39,258 nucleotides of DNA from a virus. Of this stretch, positions 8,393-17,658 are shown one piece after another (position 1 is the stretch's first letter; each line of letters starts with the position of its first letter). Location: IMG/VR virus record IMGVR_UViG_3300043438_000648, positions 1-39,258 of that record, one strand, 5' to 3'. The translations under genes and the position numbers were made by a program. The notes under the pieces were generated by a model. The model was not told the DNA's origin, searched no databases, and saw only the letters and a list, made by a program, of their open reading frames with translations.

Positions 8393-11300
8393 TTGCCCCC
8401 GGCTTCCCGTAACCCCAAGAAGGGGCCAATCATTATCACGTCTGGGCCGGGTCGTCCTGCTCCGATTAAGAAGCAGCCGCTTCCTGCTTATGGCCCGTAC
8501 AAGTTGCCGCTTACTGATGTTGAGAAGCGCATTGTAATTAGGAAGCGTACGCCGAAGTTTGTTGAGACTCCTCGTGGTCGTATCGCTACTGGTGGCGGCG
8601 GGGTCGGGTTCTTCACGAAGGGCGACAAGGGCAAGATCATGGCTCGTGTTCGCGAGCGCGCTATTGAGCGTCAGGATACGCTTTTTGATCGTGCTGAGAA
8701 GAGTCGTCTTGCTGGTGAGCGGAGGGTTGCGACTCCTGATTATTCTAATTTGAGGAAGATTGTTGCGGAGAAGAGGAAGGAGGATGATGATCCCGGGTTC
8801 CTTGGTGGGCTGGCGGATGATTTGGGCCTTGACGATTTTTATACGGATAACGTTTTGCCGGTTGTTGGCCGAGCGTTTGGCGAAGTTTTTGAGACGGCGA
8901 AGGAGACTTATGGTGTTGGTCTTGTTTCGCCCGGTGTGACGATTGCTCGTGCGGCTGCTGGTGCTGTCGGCAAGGAGCAGGATGTTGATAAGGCTTTTGA
9001 TTATGCTGCGGAACTTGTTAAGGGTGGTGCGGCTATTGCGAAGACGCAGGGCTTTGATCGGGTTAAGCCTTATGTTGCGAGTGTTATTGATGGGGCTGCT
9101 GCTTTGGGTAAGGGTGGTGCTGATGCTGTTGGGAGTGTTGATGATTTCTTGCAGACTGAGGTTCCGATTTATGATTCGGCTAAGACTTGGGCTGATCGTA
9201 ATGCTGTGCGGCCGACGAAGGATGCTGCTGTTGAGGTTTTGTCTCGCGTAACTAATCAGCCTATTAATCGGCGTATTGATAATGCTGACGAGTTTGATAG
9301 GAACTTTATTTATCAGGCGAATGACATTACGCAGCGCGGTCAGGAGCGCGAGTCTGCTGCCCCTCAGGAGCGTCGTGATGTGTGGATCCAGATGGCACTT
9401 GGCGAGTATGACGATCCGGCTTGGGATGGCTACGAGTCTCCGTTTACGCGTGAGCAGTTGGGGCGGATGTCGGATTACGAGTTGGCGAATGCTGCTTACG
9501 GCACTCACACGAGTAGTATCTCTGCTTTGTTTGAGGCTGCTAAGAATGACTTCAAGAAGATTGGGGCCATGCCTGCTGCTCTTGGTGCGCTTTCTAAGCA
9601 GATTGAGAACTCTAAGGACACCGGAGATTTCCGTGGTCTAGGGAATATGGCTGAGTTCCTTGTCCGGCAGGGCGTGTCGAACATGGTTGCTTTGAGCAAG
9701 GCTAATATTTATGTGATGACTGGTGGGCAGGCCGGTAATTATGAGGATCTTGTCCGCGCTTTGAAGGCTGAGCCTATCCTTACTGGTCTTGATGTTGCGT
9801 CTACGGCAACGATTTATGGTAAGGCTGCGACGTTTGGCTTGAAGTCTGGTGGTGCTCTTACTAAGGCTGGTGCTCTTGCTGGTCGCGTACCGGGTGCTGC
9901 TCGTGCCGGTGAGGCGATTGCTGGTAAGGCGGGCAAACTTGCGTATGGGGAACGTTTGGGCGCTCCGCTTATTCGCGGACAGGAGGGGCCGTCTGGTGTT
10001 GTTGGCGCTCCGGCTCTTGGCGCTCCGCTCCGCGCTGCCGCTTCTGCTGGTCGTGGCCTTCGCCGCATCGCTGACGTACAGGAAGTACAGGTACGAGACC
10101 CGGCCCTAAGCGCCCTTAGTGATGTCACTGGTGTGCAGATCGGCGCTGACCGAACGTTCCGCCCATCGTCTTCCTTCTTCTCCAAGGCTTCTTCCCTGCT
10201 GCGCAAGCGGCTCTACGAGGGAACTAACCCAGTGTCTCGCGCTATCTTCAAGCGTGGAGAGGTCGCTGACGCTAGCAAGTTCCGAGCAATTACTTCAGCG
10301 GTCGTTGAGGAGTTGGGTACGGAGCGAGCGGCTCCTGTGGTTAAGGCGTTCAAGGAGATCTTTGACGAGAGTCCCGATCTTGCGGTGCGTGTGATGTGGG
10401 ATTTGAGTGGTGCGGAGTCTGTCCAGTTGCCCTCTGGTTTGGGCGGCAAGGTTATCCAGTTGACTCCGGGTAAGCGCGCTGACGAGTTGGAGAGCATCCT
10501 TGCTGGGAAGTTCTGGGTTAAGCAGGGCGGCAAGGAAGGCGATGATGTTTTTAGGTTTAGTGATGAGTCTCCGGGTGAGGACTGGAAGAACGTTGTAGCC
10601 CAAAAGCCTAAGGGTCTTGACAAGACTAGGGTTATTCAACTAAACGACATTGAGCGGTCGAACATTGAGCAGAACATTCTTCTGCTTCGTAGGATTGACG
10701 AGTTCCCTGAGGAGACTGTTGCGCTGGCAAAGGAGCGCCTTGAGGCTCCCTACCGTGAGCAGTTTGGCGAGACCATTGGTAAGCGTATCGGCGGCCGTAA
10801 GGCTCCTGATGGTTCGCTTGTCAGCACAATTGAAACGCAGGAACTGCAGAACATGCGTTATATGGATTCTCTTGATGTGGATATTGATCGTCGTGTTGCG
10901 GATATTGATCCTTCGGTTCAGGCAAGGCTGCGGTCTAATCTTGGAATTGGCGCTCCGACTGGATTGAATCGTCGGGCGCTTGCTGGCGTTGCTCGTCTTC
11001 AGGATGAGACCATTGCTCGTTTGATGCCGCTTGTTGGTGACGAGTTCCGTGCTGAGATTGAGAAGATTCTTGGCGAAGAAAAGTTGAACATTGAGAAGCG
11101 CCTTACCGAACTGCAAGGTCAGCGTGATGCTTCTCTTGAGGCCCAGAAGGTTGTGTCTGAGGTTAGCGATGCGCTGCTTCCCGAGTTGGAGTTGGAGGTC
11201 AGACTTCTTGAGGAGAAACTTGGAATTCTTAATGCTGAGAATCCTGCGATTGTCAGGCTCACTTCGGAGGAGGCGTATGACTTTGCTTCTAAGGCTGTGG

Positions 11301-14300
11301 ATTTTTGGAAGGGCTTGTTCAAGAAGACGCCCAGTAGTCCCGATGCTGCTAACAAAGTCGGTTGGGACGAATCGGTTGCCTTCATCGCCCCCGGCGATGC
11401 GCTTGTGGAGAAGACCGGCGATGCGACTGGAAGCAACACTGGTGGTGTGTCTGGTTTTTGGACTGGAAAAGACGGGACTAAACTTTATGTAAAGGAATAC
11501 GACAATAAGGCTCAGGCAATTGGCGAGGTTATTGCTAATGAGATTTATCGTCGTCTTGGTATTTCTTCTCCGGTAAGCAAGATTGTTGGATCTAAGTATG
11601 GTTTTAATGGTGCTGTTGGTAACGAGATTGTTCCTGTTTGGAAGTTTGATGGAAATAGTTTTGATCCGGACGAAATTAAGTCTCTTTCCGAAAAGGTTAC
11701 TAACGGTATTGTTGCTGACCTGTGGCTTGCTAACTGGGATGCTGTTGGGCAGGGTCTTGAGAATATTGGGATTAAGCAGGGAGAACTTGGTGGCCCAATC
11801 AGGATTGATCAGGGTGGCGCTCTCTTTCATCGCGCTCAGGGGGAACTGAAGACTACTGAGCAACTAGAAAACTTCGACATTGAAGATTTTGTAACCCAAA
11901 ATCCTAACTACAAAATAGTTATTAACAATGCTGGTTATGAGACTGTTCGCGAAATTGATGGTCTTGCCCTGCAACTTCTTTCCATCCATAAACTTATTGA
12001 CGATTCTGGTGGCATTGAAAGTTTTGTAGATGAACTTACGAGGCCGTTCGAACTCCCCCCCACATACGCAAGTAGCCTAGTCAATCTTCTAAAGAAAAGG
12101 CTTGCTGTACTTGATAAGCAGATCAAGATTTCTGATGATGATTTGGCAACGTGGGAAAAGTATTTTGTTAAGCCTGATGACGAGGCCAAGGCTGCTAGTG
12201 CTGTCGATGTGGCCGATACGGATGTTCCACCCATTAGGCAGTCAAAGATTTCAAAGATGAAGTCGGCGCTTAGTTGGTACATGGGTTCTGGGCATTACTC
12301 AATCAACAATGCTCTTCGTGGCAAGACCAGCATGAACGCCGAAAAGCAAGCAGCCGTTAGCGCACTTGACGATCTTTTCGATCTTGCTCCGAGGACTGAG
12401 AAGCCTATGGTTCTTTTCCGCGGAATTGGCGAGAAGGACGAGTACGACAATATTGTTCCGGGTGACACTCTTTCCGATAATGCTTTCATTTCTACGTCTT
12501 TTGATCCTAAAATTGCTGAGAGTTTTGGAGATGCTAAGCATCCGCAGGGAATTGTTCTAGAGATTTATTTGCCTGAGGGAAGCAAGGCTGTATACGGGCG
12601 CGGCGCTAGTGATGAATCGACTGGCAACCTCAGCCCGAACAATTGGGGTGGTGGCGAGAACGAGGTTATTCTCCCTCGCGGTACAGAGTTCTACATTGTT
12701 GATGTTGCGAACTATCCAAGTGGTGCAAAGATTGCTCGCGCCTATGCGATCACCCCGGGAAGTGAGTTTTCGGTTGAGGATGTTCCAGAGTTTGGTGGAA
12801 CCAAGCAGAAGGCGTTCATAGAAAAGAAACTTGCTAAGAAATATGATGAGAGGGATAAGTTGAGTTCGTTGAAGGAATTTGATGAACTTGCCTCCTCTTA
12901 CGAAGATATCGTGAAGCAAATTCAAGTTGCTGATGCTGAGTACGGAAGGATCAGGGCTGCCCAAGAGGATATTGACATGATCGCTGAGTCGCTTATGCGT
13001 GATGTGATTGAGTCTGGCGCTATCCCCACGGGTGCTCGCGTTCATATCCCCACGCTGGGTAGTCCCGAGGGTGCGAGGAAGACGCCGCTTCCCGAGGAGG
13101 CGCTTGCTGGTCGCGGCCGCCGCCGTGAAATGCGTAACGTTTATACGGGCCAGTTTGCTTTGCTTGGTTCGTCTAAGGATCTTGAGCGGTTCTCTGGTGC
13201 GCTTGCTCGTAATCTCCGCATTCCGTTTATTGCGTTTGAATCGGTGACGCGGTTTACTGATTACCTTATGCGCACTGGTACTACGATCAAGTTTTCTAAG
13301 GTTGAGGGTGAGTTTGAAAAGCAGAAGGCCGATCTTCTTGAGGCTGGTCTTATTAACGGCAATGGCGAATTGGGATCCGATTACGTCATTCTTCCTATTA
13401 ATGAGAAGACCGGGTTCCTTGACGCTAAGTCGTTTAAGAAACTTGATTTCACGCAAGCGGAAAAGGTCGGCACTGCGGGGCGAAGTGATGCTGGTGTTGA
13501 TGATGCGCAGATTGCTCAGATTTTTAAAGAAGCGTTGGACTCTAACGCGTTTAGGAATCTTGATGAAATTCAGCCGGACACTCGTGTTGTAATTCTTAGC
13601 AAGAAGCGCCTTGAGTCTTTGAGGAGCGAGATGGAGGCAGCGGCTAAGCAGCCGGGCCTTCTCCGCAGGATTACGCGTCAGTGGGTGCGCTTTACTTTGA
13701 CGACACTTCCTCGTACTCCTATTGCCAACGTTGTCGGTTCGGGACTCTTGTCTGCTCTGGGCGGTGGACTTGGCGGGTACGCCGAGGCGATGAGGATTAT
13801 CCATCGTGGCAGTGCTCCACCAGAGTTGTTGAACAATGGTTTTGCTGGGATGTTTGATGAGGGTGGCGACCTTGTTGTTTCGCCCGAGGGTGGACGCTTC
13901 CTCCTTGCTCAGCGGTACATGAATTACCTGTATTACTACAATGTGATGGGCGAAGACCTTGCTCGCTTGTCTGTGTTTATGCAGACCATGAAGCGTGGTG
14001 TTAAGGATCCTGCTGCGCGGAAGAAGATTGATGCTGAACTTGCGGAGGTTATGGATCTGAATGATTCGTTCCAGACTCTCCTTGATGCTGTTGCGCGTGG
14101 AGAGTTTGCGAATGGGAAGGCTCTTACGCCAGAGTTGATTCGTATTCGTAATGACGCGTTGGATAAGGCTGACGATTTCCTTGGTGGCGCGAGGGGCTTG
14201 ACGAGCCGTCAGCGTACGATCACTACAATCGTTCCGTTCTGGATGTGGTACAAGCATATCTTTAAGTTGTACTTCTATACGCTTCCGTTCAAGTATCCGG

Positions 14301-14998
14301 GGCGCTCCCTCACGCTGAACGCTATGGCTCGTCTTGGTGCCGAGGAGTCTGCGCGTAACGGCTTTTACGATTCGTTCTACGAGGACGCGATTAAGATTGG
14401 TGAAGAGGTTCGTGGTCAGAATATTTACTCTAGGGGACTGACCACCAACATCTTCCCGTTCAACTTTGGTGGCGCGTTGGAGTACGACGAGGGCGCTCCG
14501 GGTGTTCAGTTCGCGTTGTCTAATATTGCTCCGACGCTTACTGTTCCCGCTCGCCTTGCTGGTATTGGGATCCCGGGCGCTCCGATTATTGGGGCCGGTG
14601 GTGAGCGCCTTAATCCGGGCGACGTGTTTGCCCCGGGGTATGGTGAGGCTGCTGTTGCTGAGGCTGAGAAGTTGTTTGCTCCGCTTGGTCTAGTGCAAAG
14701 CACCATTGCTCCGCGTTCTAGTTTGGCCTTTGATGCGTATCGTTTTGCTACTGGTCAGCCTCTGCCTGAGGCGCAGCAGCGTGGCGAGGGAGAGCAGTAC
14801 GCTGTTACGCCTCGCGGCATTGGTGGCCTCGGCCTTTCCCGGTCTGTGCTTGACGCGTTCACGCGTAGTTTTGGTGTGAACATTGTCCGCACTCCTGTGC
14901 GTGGGCCTGTCGCTGAGCGGCGCATCACGGATGAGCAGGCTCGCCTTGAGGAAGAGGCTCGTAAGCGGTATCGGGAAAGCCTTGGGCTAGACTACTGA
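8393..14998 (+). CDS. Giant virion protein with kinase-like and ADP-ribosyltransferase domains
   Basis: 2,201 residues, TTG start 8 nt after an AGGGG site and 4 bases after the previous stop. Residues 1-900 are mostly helical with Ala/Gly-rich amphipathic segments (about 130-250 and 470-540); 900-990 are coiled coil. Residues about 1014-1170 look like a HipA/PI3-4-kinase-type fold: K1034 in 'LYVKEYD', 'NWDAVG' (D1116) with N1124, and 'RIDQGG' (D1139). Residues about 1290-1430 show an arginine-type ADP-ribosyltransferase signature: 'YMGSGHYSINNALRG', R1343 in LFRG, S-T-S at 1367-1369 and E1422-N-E1424. The C-terminal 500 residues hold aromatic or hydrophobic stretches ('FWMWYKHIFKLYFY' at about 1950) that could enter membranes. 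Position and size suit a protein ejected with the DNA, as T7 gp16 is, or as T4 Alt brings its own ADP-ribosyltransferase. That it is packaged is inference. Confidence 0.8.
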   Translation: MPPASRNPKKGPIIITSGPGRPAPIKKQPLPAYGPYKLPLTDVEKRIVIRKRTPKFVETPRGRIATGGGGVGFFTKGDKGKIMARVRERAIERQDTLFDRAEKSRLAGERRVATPDYSNLRKIVAEKRKEDDDPGFLGGLADDLGLDDFYTDNVLPVVGRAFGEVFETAKETYGVGLVSPGVTIARAAAGAVGKEQDVDKAFDYAAELVKGGAAIAKTQGFDRVKPYVASVIDGAAALGKGGADAVGSVDDFLQTEVPIYDSAKTWADRNAVRPTKDAAVEVLSRVTNQPINRRIDNADEFDRNFIYQANDITQRGQERESAAPQERRDVWIQMALGEYDDPAWDGYESPFTREQLGRMSDYELANAAYGTHTSSISALFEAAKNDFKKIGAMPAALGALSKQIENSKDTGDFRGLGNMAEFLVRQGVSNMVALSKANIYVMTGGQAGNYEDLVRALKAEPILTGLDVASTATIYGKAATFGLKSGGALTKAGALAGRVPGAARAGEAIAGKAGKLAYGERLGAPLIRGQEGPSGVVGAPALGAPLRAAASAGRGLRRIADVQEVQVRDPALSALSDVTGVQIGADRTFRPSSSFFSKASSLLRKRLYEGTNPVSRAIFKRGEVADASKFRAITSAVVEELGTERAAPVVKAFKEIFDESPDLAVRVMWDLSGAESVQLPSGLGGKVIQLTPGKRADELESILAGKFWVKQGGKEGDDVFRFSDESPGEDWKNVVAQKPKGLDKTRVIQLNDIERSNIEQNILLLRRIDEFPEETVALAKERLEAPYREQFGETIGKRIGGRKAPDGSLVSTIETQELQNMRYMDSLDVDIDRRVADIDPSVQARLRSNLGIGAPTGLNRRALAGVARLQDETIARLMPLVGDEFRAEIEKILGEEKLNIEKRLTELQGQRDASLEAQKVVSEVSDALLPELELEVRLLEEKLGILNAENPAIVRLTSEEAYDFASKAVDFWKGLFKKTPSSPDAANKVGWDESVAFIAPGDALVEKTGDATGSNTGGVSGFWTGKDGTKLYVKEYDNKAQAIGEVIANEIYRRLGISSPVSKIVGSKYGFNGAVGNEIVPVWKFDGNSFDPDEIKSLSEKVTNGIVADLWLANWDAVGQGLENIGIKQGELGGPIRIDQGGALFHRAQGELKTTEQLENFDIEDFVTQNPNYKIVINNAGYETVREIDGLALQLLSIHKLIDDSGGIESFVDELTRPFELPPTYASSLVNLLKKRLAVLDKQIKISDDDLATWEKYFVKPDDEAKAASAVDVADTDVPPIRQSKISKMKSALSWYMGSGHYSINNALRGKTSMNAEKQAAVSALDDLFDLAPRTEKPMVLFRGIGEKDEYDNIVPGDTLSDNAFISTSFDPKIAESFGDAKHPQGIVLEIYLPEGSKAVYGRGASDESTGNLSPNNWGGGENEVILPRGTEFYIVDVANYPSGAKIARAYAITPGSEFSVEDVPEFGGTKQKAFIEKKLAKKYDERDKLSSLKEFDELASSYEDIVKQIQVADAEYGRIRAAQEDIDMIAESLMRDVIESGAIPTGARVHIPTLGSPEGARKTPLPEEALAGRGRRREMRNVYTGQFALLGSSKDLERFSGALARNLRIPFIAFESVTRFTDYLMRTGTTIKFSKVEGEFEKQKADLLEAGLINGNGELGSDYVILPINEKTGFLDAKSFKKLDFTQAEKVGTAGRSDAGVDDAQIAQIFKEALDSNAFRNLDEIQPDTRVVILSKKRLESLRSEMEAAAKQPGLLRRITRQWVRFTLTTLPRTPIANVVGSGLLSALGGGLGGYAEAMRIIHRGSAPPELLNNGFAGMFDEGGDLVVSPEGGRFLLAQRYMNYLYYYNVMGEDLARLSVFMQTMKRGVKDPAARKKIDAELAEVMDLNDSFQTLLDAVARGEFANGKALTPELIRIRNDALDKADDFLGGARGLTSRQRTITTIVPFWMWYKHIFKLYFYTLPFKYPGRSLTLNAMARLGAEESARNGFYDSFYEDAIKIGEEVRGQNIYSRGLTTNIFPFNFGGALEYDEGAPGVQFALSNIAPTLTVPARLAGIGIPGAPIIGAGGERLNPGDVFAPGYGEAAVAEAEKLFAPLGLVQSTIAPRSSLAFDAYRFATGQPLPEAQQRGEGEQYAVTPRGIGGLGLSRSVLDAFTRSFGVNIVRTPVRGPVAERRITDEQARLEEEARKRYRESLGLDY

Positions 14999-14999
14999 T

Positions 15000-15584
15000 A
15001 TGGCTACATACTTTAGTGACATTGCTCCTACGCTAGCGAAGCGAAGTAAGTTGGATATTCGCATGCCGCTCAAGGACGCGGATGCCGATAGGTCTATTGT
15101 TATTCCGAGTGACCCACAGTTTGATGCTAACGCTGGGTCTGCCCCCGCTGGCATTCCTTATGGTGGCGCGCAGGATAGTCGCGTCTTTAATATTGGCGGC
15201 TACCCTGTGGCTAAGAGGGGCAACATTATTGGTAGGCCCGGTGCTGGTACGCACAGTATGGGCAACTGGGAGTCGGATAACGCTATTGATATTGCGACGA
15301 AGGATGGGACTCCGATCCTCGCTACGCAGGACGGGACTATCTCTAAGACGTTTGCTAGCAGCATGGATCCGAAAAGTCGGATGGCTGGTGTGCAGGTACA
15401 TTTTAATACTGGTGATAACGAATGGTTCTACACTCACCTGTCTCGCCTTGCCGGTGGAATTAAGGCTGGCACGAAGGTAAAGAAGGGTCAGGTTATCGGC
15501 TATAGTGGTAGTGCTAACGGGGTTGGGCATCTTCATCTTGGTGTGAAGAATGGCAACCCTTTGGATCTCTTGGGGCTTCGGTGA
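15000..15584 (+). CDS. M23-family peptidase (virion-associated or lytic)
   Basis: 194 residues. The C-terminal half is a lysostaphin-type M23 metallopeptidase: D97 in 'DNAIDIA', the 'DGTPILATQDG' strand, 'YTHLSRL', 'GQVIGYSGS' and H177-L-H179. The usual first zinc ligand of the HxxxD motif is not in place ('ESDNAID'); H85 in 'GTHS' is the nearest candidate. M23 enzymes cut peptide cross-links of peptidoglycan. It directly follows the giant protein and precedes the holin/endolysin genes, so it could be a tail-associated lysin or part of host lysis. No signal peptide. Confidence 0.85.
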   Translation: MATYFSDIAPTLAKRSKLDIRMPLKDADADRSIVIPSDPQFDANAGSAPAGIPYGGAQDSRVFNIGGYPVAKRGNIIGRPGAGTHSMGNWESDNAIDIATKDGTPILATQDGTISKTFASSMDPKSRMAGVQVHFNTGDNEWFYTHLSRLAGGIKAGTKVKKGQVIGYSGSANGVGHLHLGVKNGNPLDLLGLR

Positions 15585-15820
15585 GTGAGAGCGAAAACAT
15601 TGCCATTGTACTTCACAGGCTTGACCAGTTGAAGGCTCAGTTGGATCAGATCCACCTTGAAGTTAAGAAGACGAATGGAAGGGTTACGTCTCTTGAGATG
15701 GAGAATGCTAAGTGGAAAGGTTTCGCCGAGGGGCGTAGACTTCATGGCATGATCGCGGCGAGTGTAGTAAGCGGAGGCATTCTTGCTGCTATCATCTGGT
15801 TTGTTTCAACAGCGATTTAG
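15581..15820 (+). CDS. Holin-like protein: coiled coil plus one membrane helix
   Basis: 79 residues from GTG 15581 (4-bp overlap with the peptidase stop). Residues 1-45 form heptad-like coiled coil ('LHRLDQLKAQLDQIHLEVKK'), residues 55-77 a hydrophobic helix. The XhlA family of phage membrane proteins has this same plan, and the gene lies directly before the endolysin. Likely holin or holin partner; a second small membrane protein follows at 17476. Confidence 0.65.
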   Translation: MSESENIAIVLHRLDQLKAQLDQIHLEVKKTNGRVTSLEMENAKWKGFAEGRRLHGMIAASVVSGGILAAIIWFVSTAI

Positions 15821-15840
15821 TACACCCGACTGGAGAAGAA

Positions 15841-16575
15841 ATGCGTACTCTGATTCTGACTTCGCCCGTGATGCGCGGCGAGGATGTTCGTCTTGCGCAG
15901 CGCAGGCTAAACAACTTTGATTGTTACGCTGGCCCAGAGGATGGCATCTTTGGTGAGCAGACGGCTCGCGCTTGTTCGCAGGCTAAGTGGATCCTTGGTT
16001 ATGCGAACAAGGATGTAAAGCCGATCTATGGTGACACGCTAAACGATTACCTGCTTGGTTTTAAGAAGCCGAGCATCCTTATGCGTCGTCGCGCAAGTAG
16101 CCGCGCCAGTAGCAAGTCTCTTGGCGAGAAGGCTTTGCGTGTGGCGCGCGCTTACGTTGGTACTAAGGAGAATCCGCCCGGTTCAAATCGGGTGATGTTC
16201 TCTGAGTGGTACGGGATCATCGGGCCGTGGTGCATGATGTTTGTTACCTACTGCTTTGTTGAGGCTGGCAGCAAGGCGTTCAAGCGCGGGTCTCGCTGGG
16301 CGTACTGCCCGTTCGCTGTTGAGGACGCTCGTCTCCAGCGGGGGACAAGCATTGTTCCGCGCGGTCAGGAGCGGTCTGGTGATGTTGTGTTCTTCTCGTG
16401 GAAGCGTGATAAGTTCCCCGTCCATGTCGGTATCCTTATCAGCGCAAACAAGAACGGAACTATTCTCACAATTGAGGGGAACACTAGCGTTGACAGCGCC
16501 TCGGATGGTGGCGAGGTTCAGATCCGGACGCGGGACATTGCGGATGTTGTCTGCTTTGTGCGGGTGGCTGCGTAA
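15841..16575 (+). CDS. Endolysin: peptidoglycan-binding plus CHAP domain
   Basis: 244 residues. Residues 8-60 form a PG_binding_1-type repeat ('DVRLAQRRLNNF......GPEDGIFGEQTARA'), followed by a Ser/Arg linker. Residues about 95-244 form a CHAP amidase/endopeptidase with 'GPWCMMFVTYCF' (catalytic C131), 'FPVHVGIL' (H195) and 'IEGNTS' (E212). No signal peptide, so it should depend on a holin. It lies between two holin candidates. The stop overlaps the next start (TAATG). Confidence 0.85.
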   Translation: MRTLILTSPVMRGEDVRLAQRRLNNFDCYAGPEDGIFGEQTARACSQAKWILGYANKDVKPIYGDTLNDYLLGFKKPSILMRRRASSRASSKSLGEKALRVARAYVGTKENPPGSNRVMFSEWYGIIGPWCMMFVTYCFVEAGSKAFKRGSRWAYCPFAVEDARLQRGTSIVPRGQERSGDVVFFSWKRDKFPVHVGILISANKNGTILTIEGNTSVDSASDGGEVQIRTRDIADVVCFVRVAA

Positions 16576-17474
16576 TGCGTCTGCTCCGCGTACGCGAGAA
16601 CTTCTCTAAGTCCGCTCCGTATGTGAACCTCTATCCGATTGGCGACACGCACCTTGGTGCCGTCGATACGGATGAGGCTACGCTGCGAGCCGACGTCAAG
16701 AAGATTGCTGAAGACCCTCACGCTCGCATCATCTTCATGGGCGACTGTGGTGATTGCATCACGCATCGTGATCCGCGCTTCGCTGCTGGCATGTGGGCGC
16801 AGCGTTACATCGAAGCGATGCATCATGAGGGTGGCGTGATTACTGAGACGGTTGAGCATGTGGCAGAAATCTTTGATCCTGTTAGGGATAAGATTTGGGC
16901 TTGGCTTTCTGGTAACCATGAGCGTACGATTCGTAAGCACACTGATCGTGAGATTGGTAACGAGATCTGTACGCTGCTCGGGATCCAGTCGAAGTACCTT
17001 GGGTACGGCGGCTTTGTCCGTGTTGAGTGGAACAGGGACTCTAGTTCTGGTGGGCCGCAGGCGGTCACTGTCATCGATGCTATGCATGGGTGGCAGGGTG
17101 GTCGTCGTTCTGGTTCTAAGTTGAATCAGATGGAAGTAGAGTTGTCTTACACGGATGCGGACATGATCCTTCGTGGGCACTCGCACGACCGGGTCGCTCA
17201 GGTTGTCCAGTCGCTGCGCGTTGCTCGTGGTGGTGTGCAGGATTGGCCGCGAGTGATTGCCCACACTGGAACGTACAAGCAGGGCTGGGTCGATAGTGGC
17301 GACAGTGAAACGCATGATACTTGGGAGGAGACCAAGGGTTTCCGCAAGCGTGGAACTGCTACCACCGGGCCTCCCGTTATCACCATCATCCCTACCCTAA
17401 CTCTTGATCGTCCTAGTCGTGTGCGCGAGGGCGGTACCTTGAGTGCAAGTGTCAACTACGAAGTGAGGATCTAA
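16575..17474 (+). CDS. Calcineurin-like metallophosphoesterase
   Basis: 299 residues. All five metal-binding blocks of the family are present in order: GDTHLG (D24, H26), MGDCGD (D57), GNHE (about 112), 'AMHGW' (about 172) and GHSH (about 201). The family hydrolyses phosphodiesters or phosphomonoesters with two metal ions; substrate cannot be told. Placement inside the lysis cassette, overlapping the endolysin stop, is unusual and could reflect late nucleic-acid or nucleotide processing. Confidence 0.85.
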   Translation: MRLLRVRENFSKSAPYVNLYPIGDTHLGAVDTDEATLRADVKKIAEDPHARIIFMGDCGDCITHRDPRFAAGMWAQRYIEAMHHEGGVITETVEHVAEIFDPVRDKIWAWLSGNHERTIRKHTDREIGNEICTLLGIQSKYLGYGGFVRVEWNRDSSSGGPQAVTVIDAMHGWQGGRRSGSKLNQMEVELSYTDADMILRGHSHDRVAQVVQSLRVARGGVQDWPRVIAHTGTYKQGWVDSGDSETHDTWEETKGFRKRGTATTGPPVITIIPTLTLDRPSRVREGGTLSASVNYEVRI

Positions 17475-17475
17475 C

Positions 17476-17658
17476 ATGAATCTGAATCCTAAGATTGCGT
17501 CGGCTGGTGTTGCCGGTGCGGCAACGGTGCTGCTGATCTGGCTGCTGAGCCTTGTCGGCATTGACGTTCCCGTTGAGGCGGCGTCTGCCATCACGGTCAT
17601 CATCGCGTTCGCTGCTGGGTACATTCGCCCGCAGGGTTCGTGGTCGCCCCGTGACTAA
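17476..17658 (+). CDS. Putative holin with two membrane helices
   Basis: 60 residues. Hydrophobic helices at about 8-28 and 33-50 are joined by a short acidic turn, and the C-terminus is short and charged ('RPQGSWSPRD'). Actinophage holins often have this size, topology and 'LSLVGIDVPVEAA' type sequence. GAGGAT precedes the ATG. It overlaps the next reading frame by 8 bp. Confidence 0.7.
   Translation: MNLNPKIASAGVAGAATVLLIWLLSLVGIDVPVEAASAITVIIAFAAGYIRPQGSWSPRD

Noticed and set aside
7225-8439. 404-codon minus-strand open frame
   Set aside because: Mirror of strongly biased plus-strand genes, Ser/Arg/Leu-rich with no domain; the same holds for the minus frames at 12557-14257, 10640-11863 and 36112-37275.
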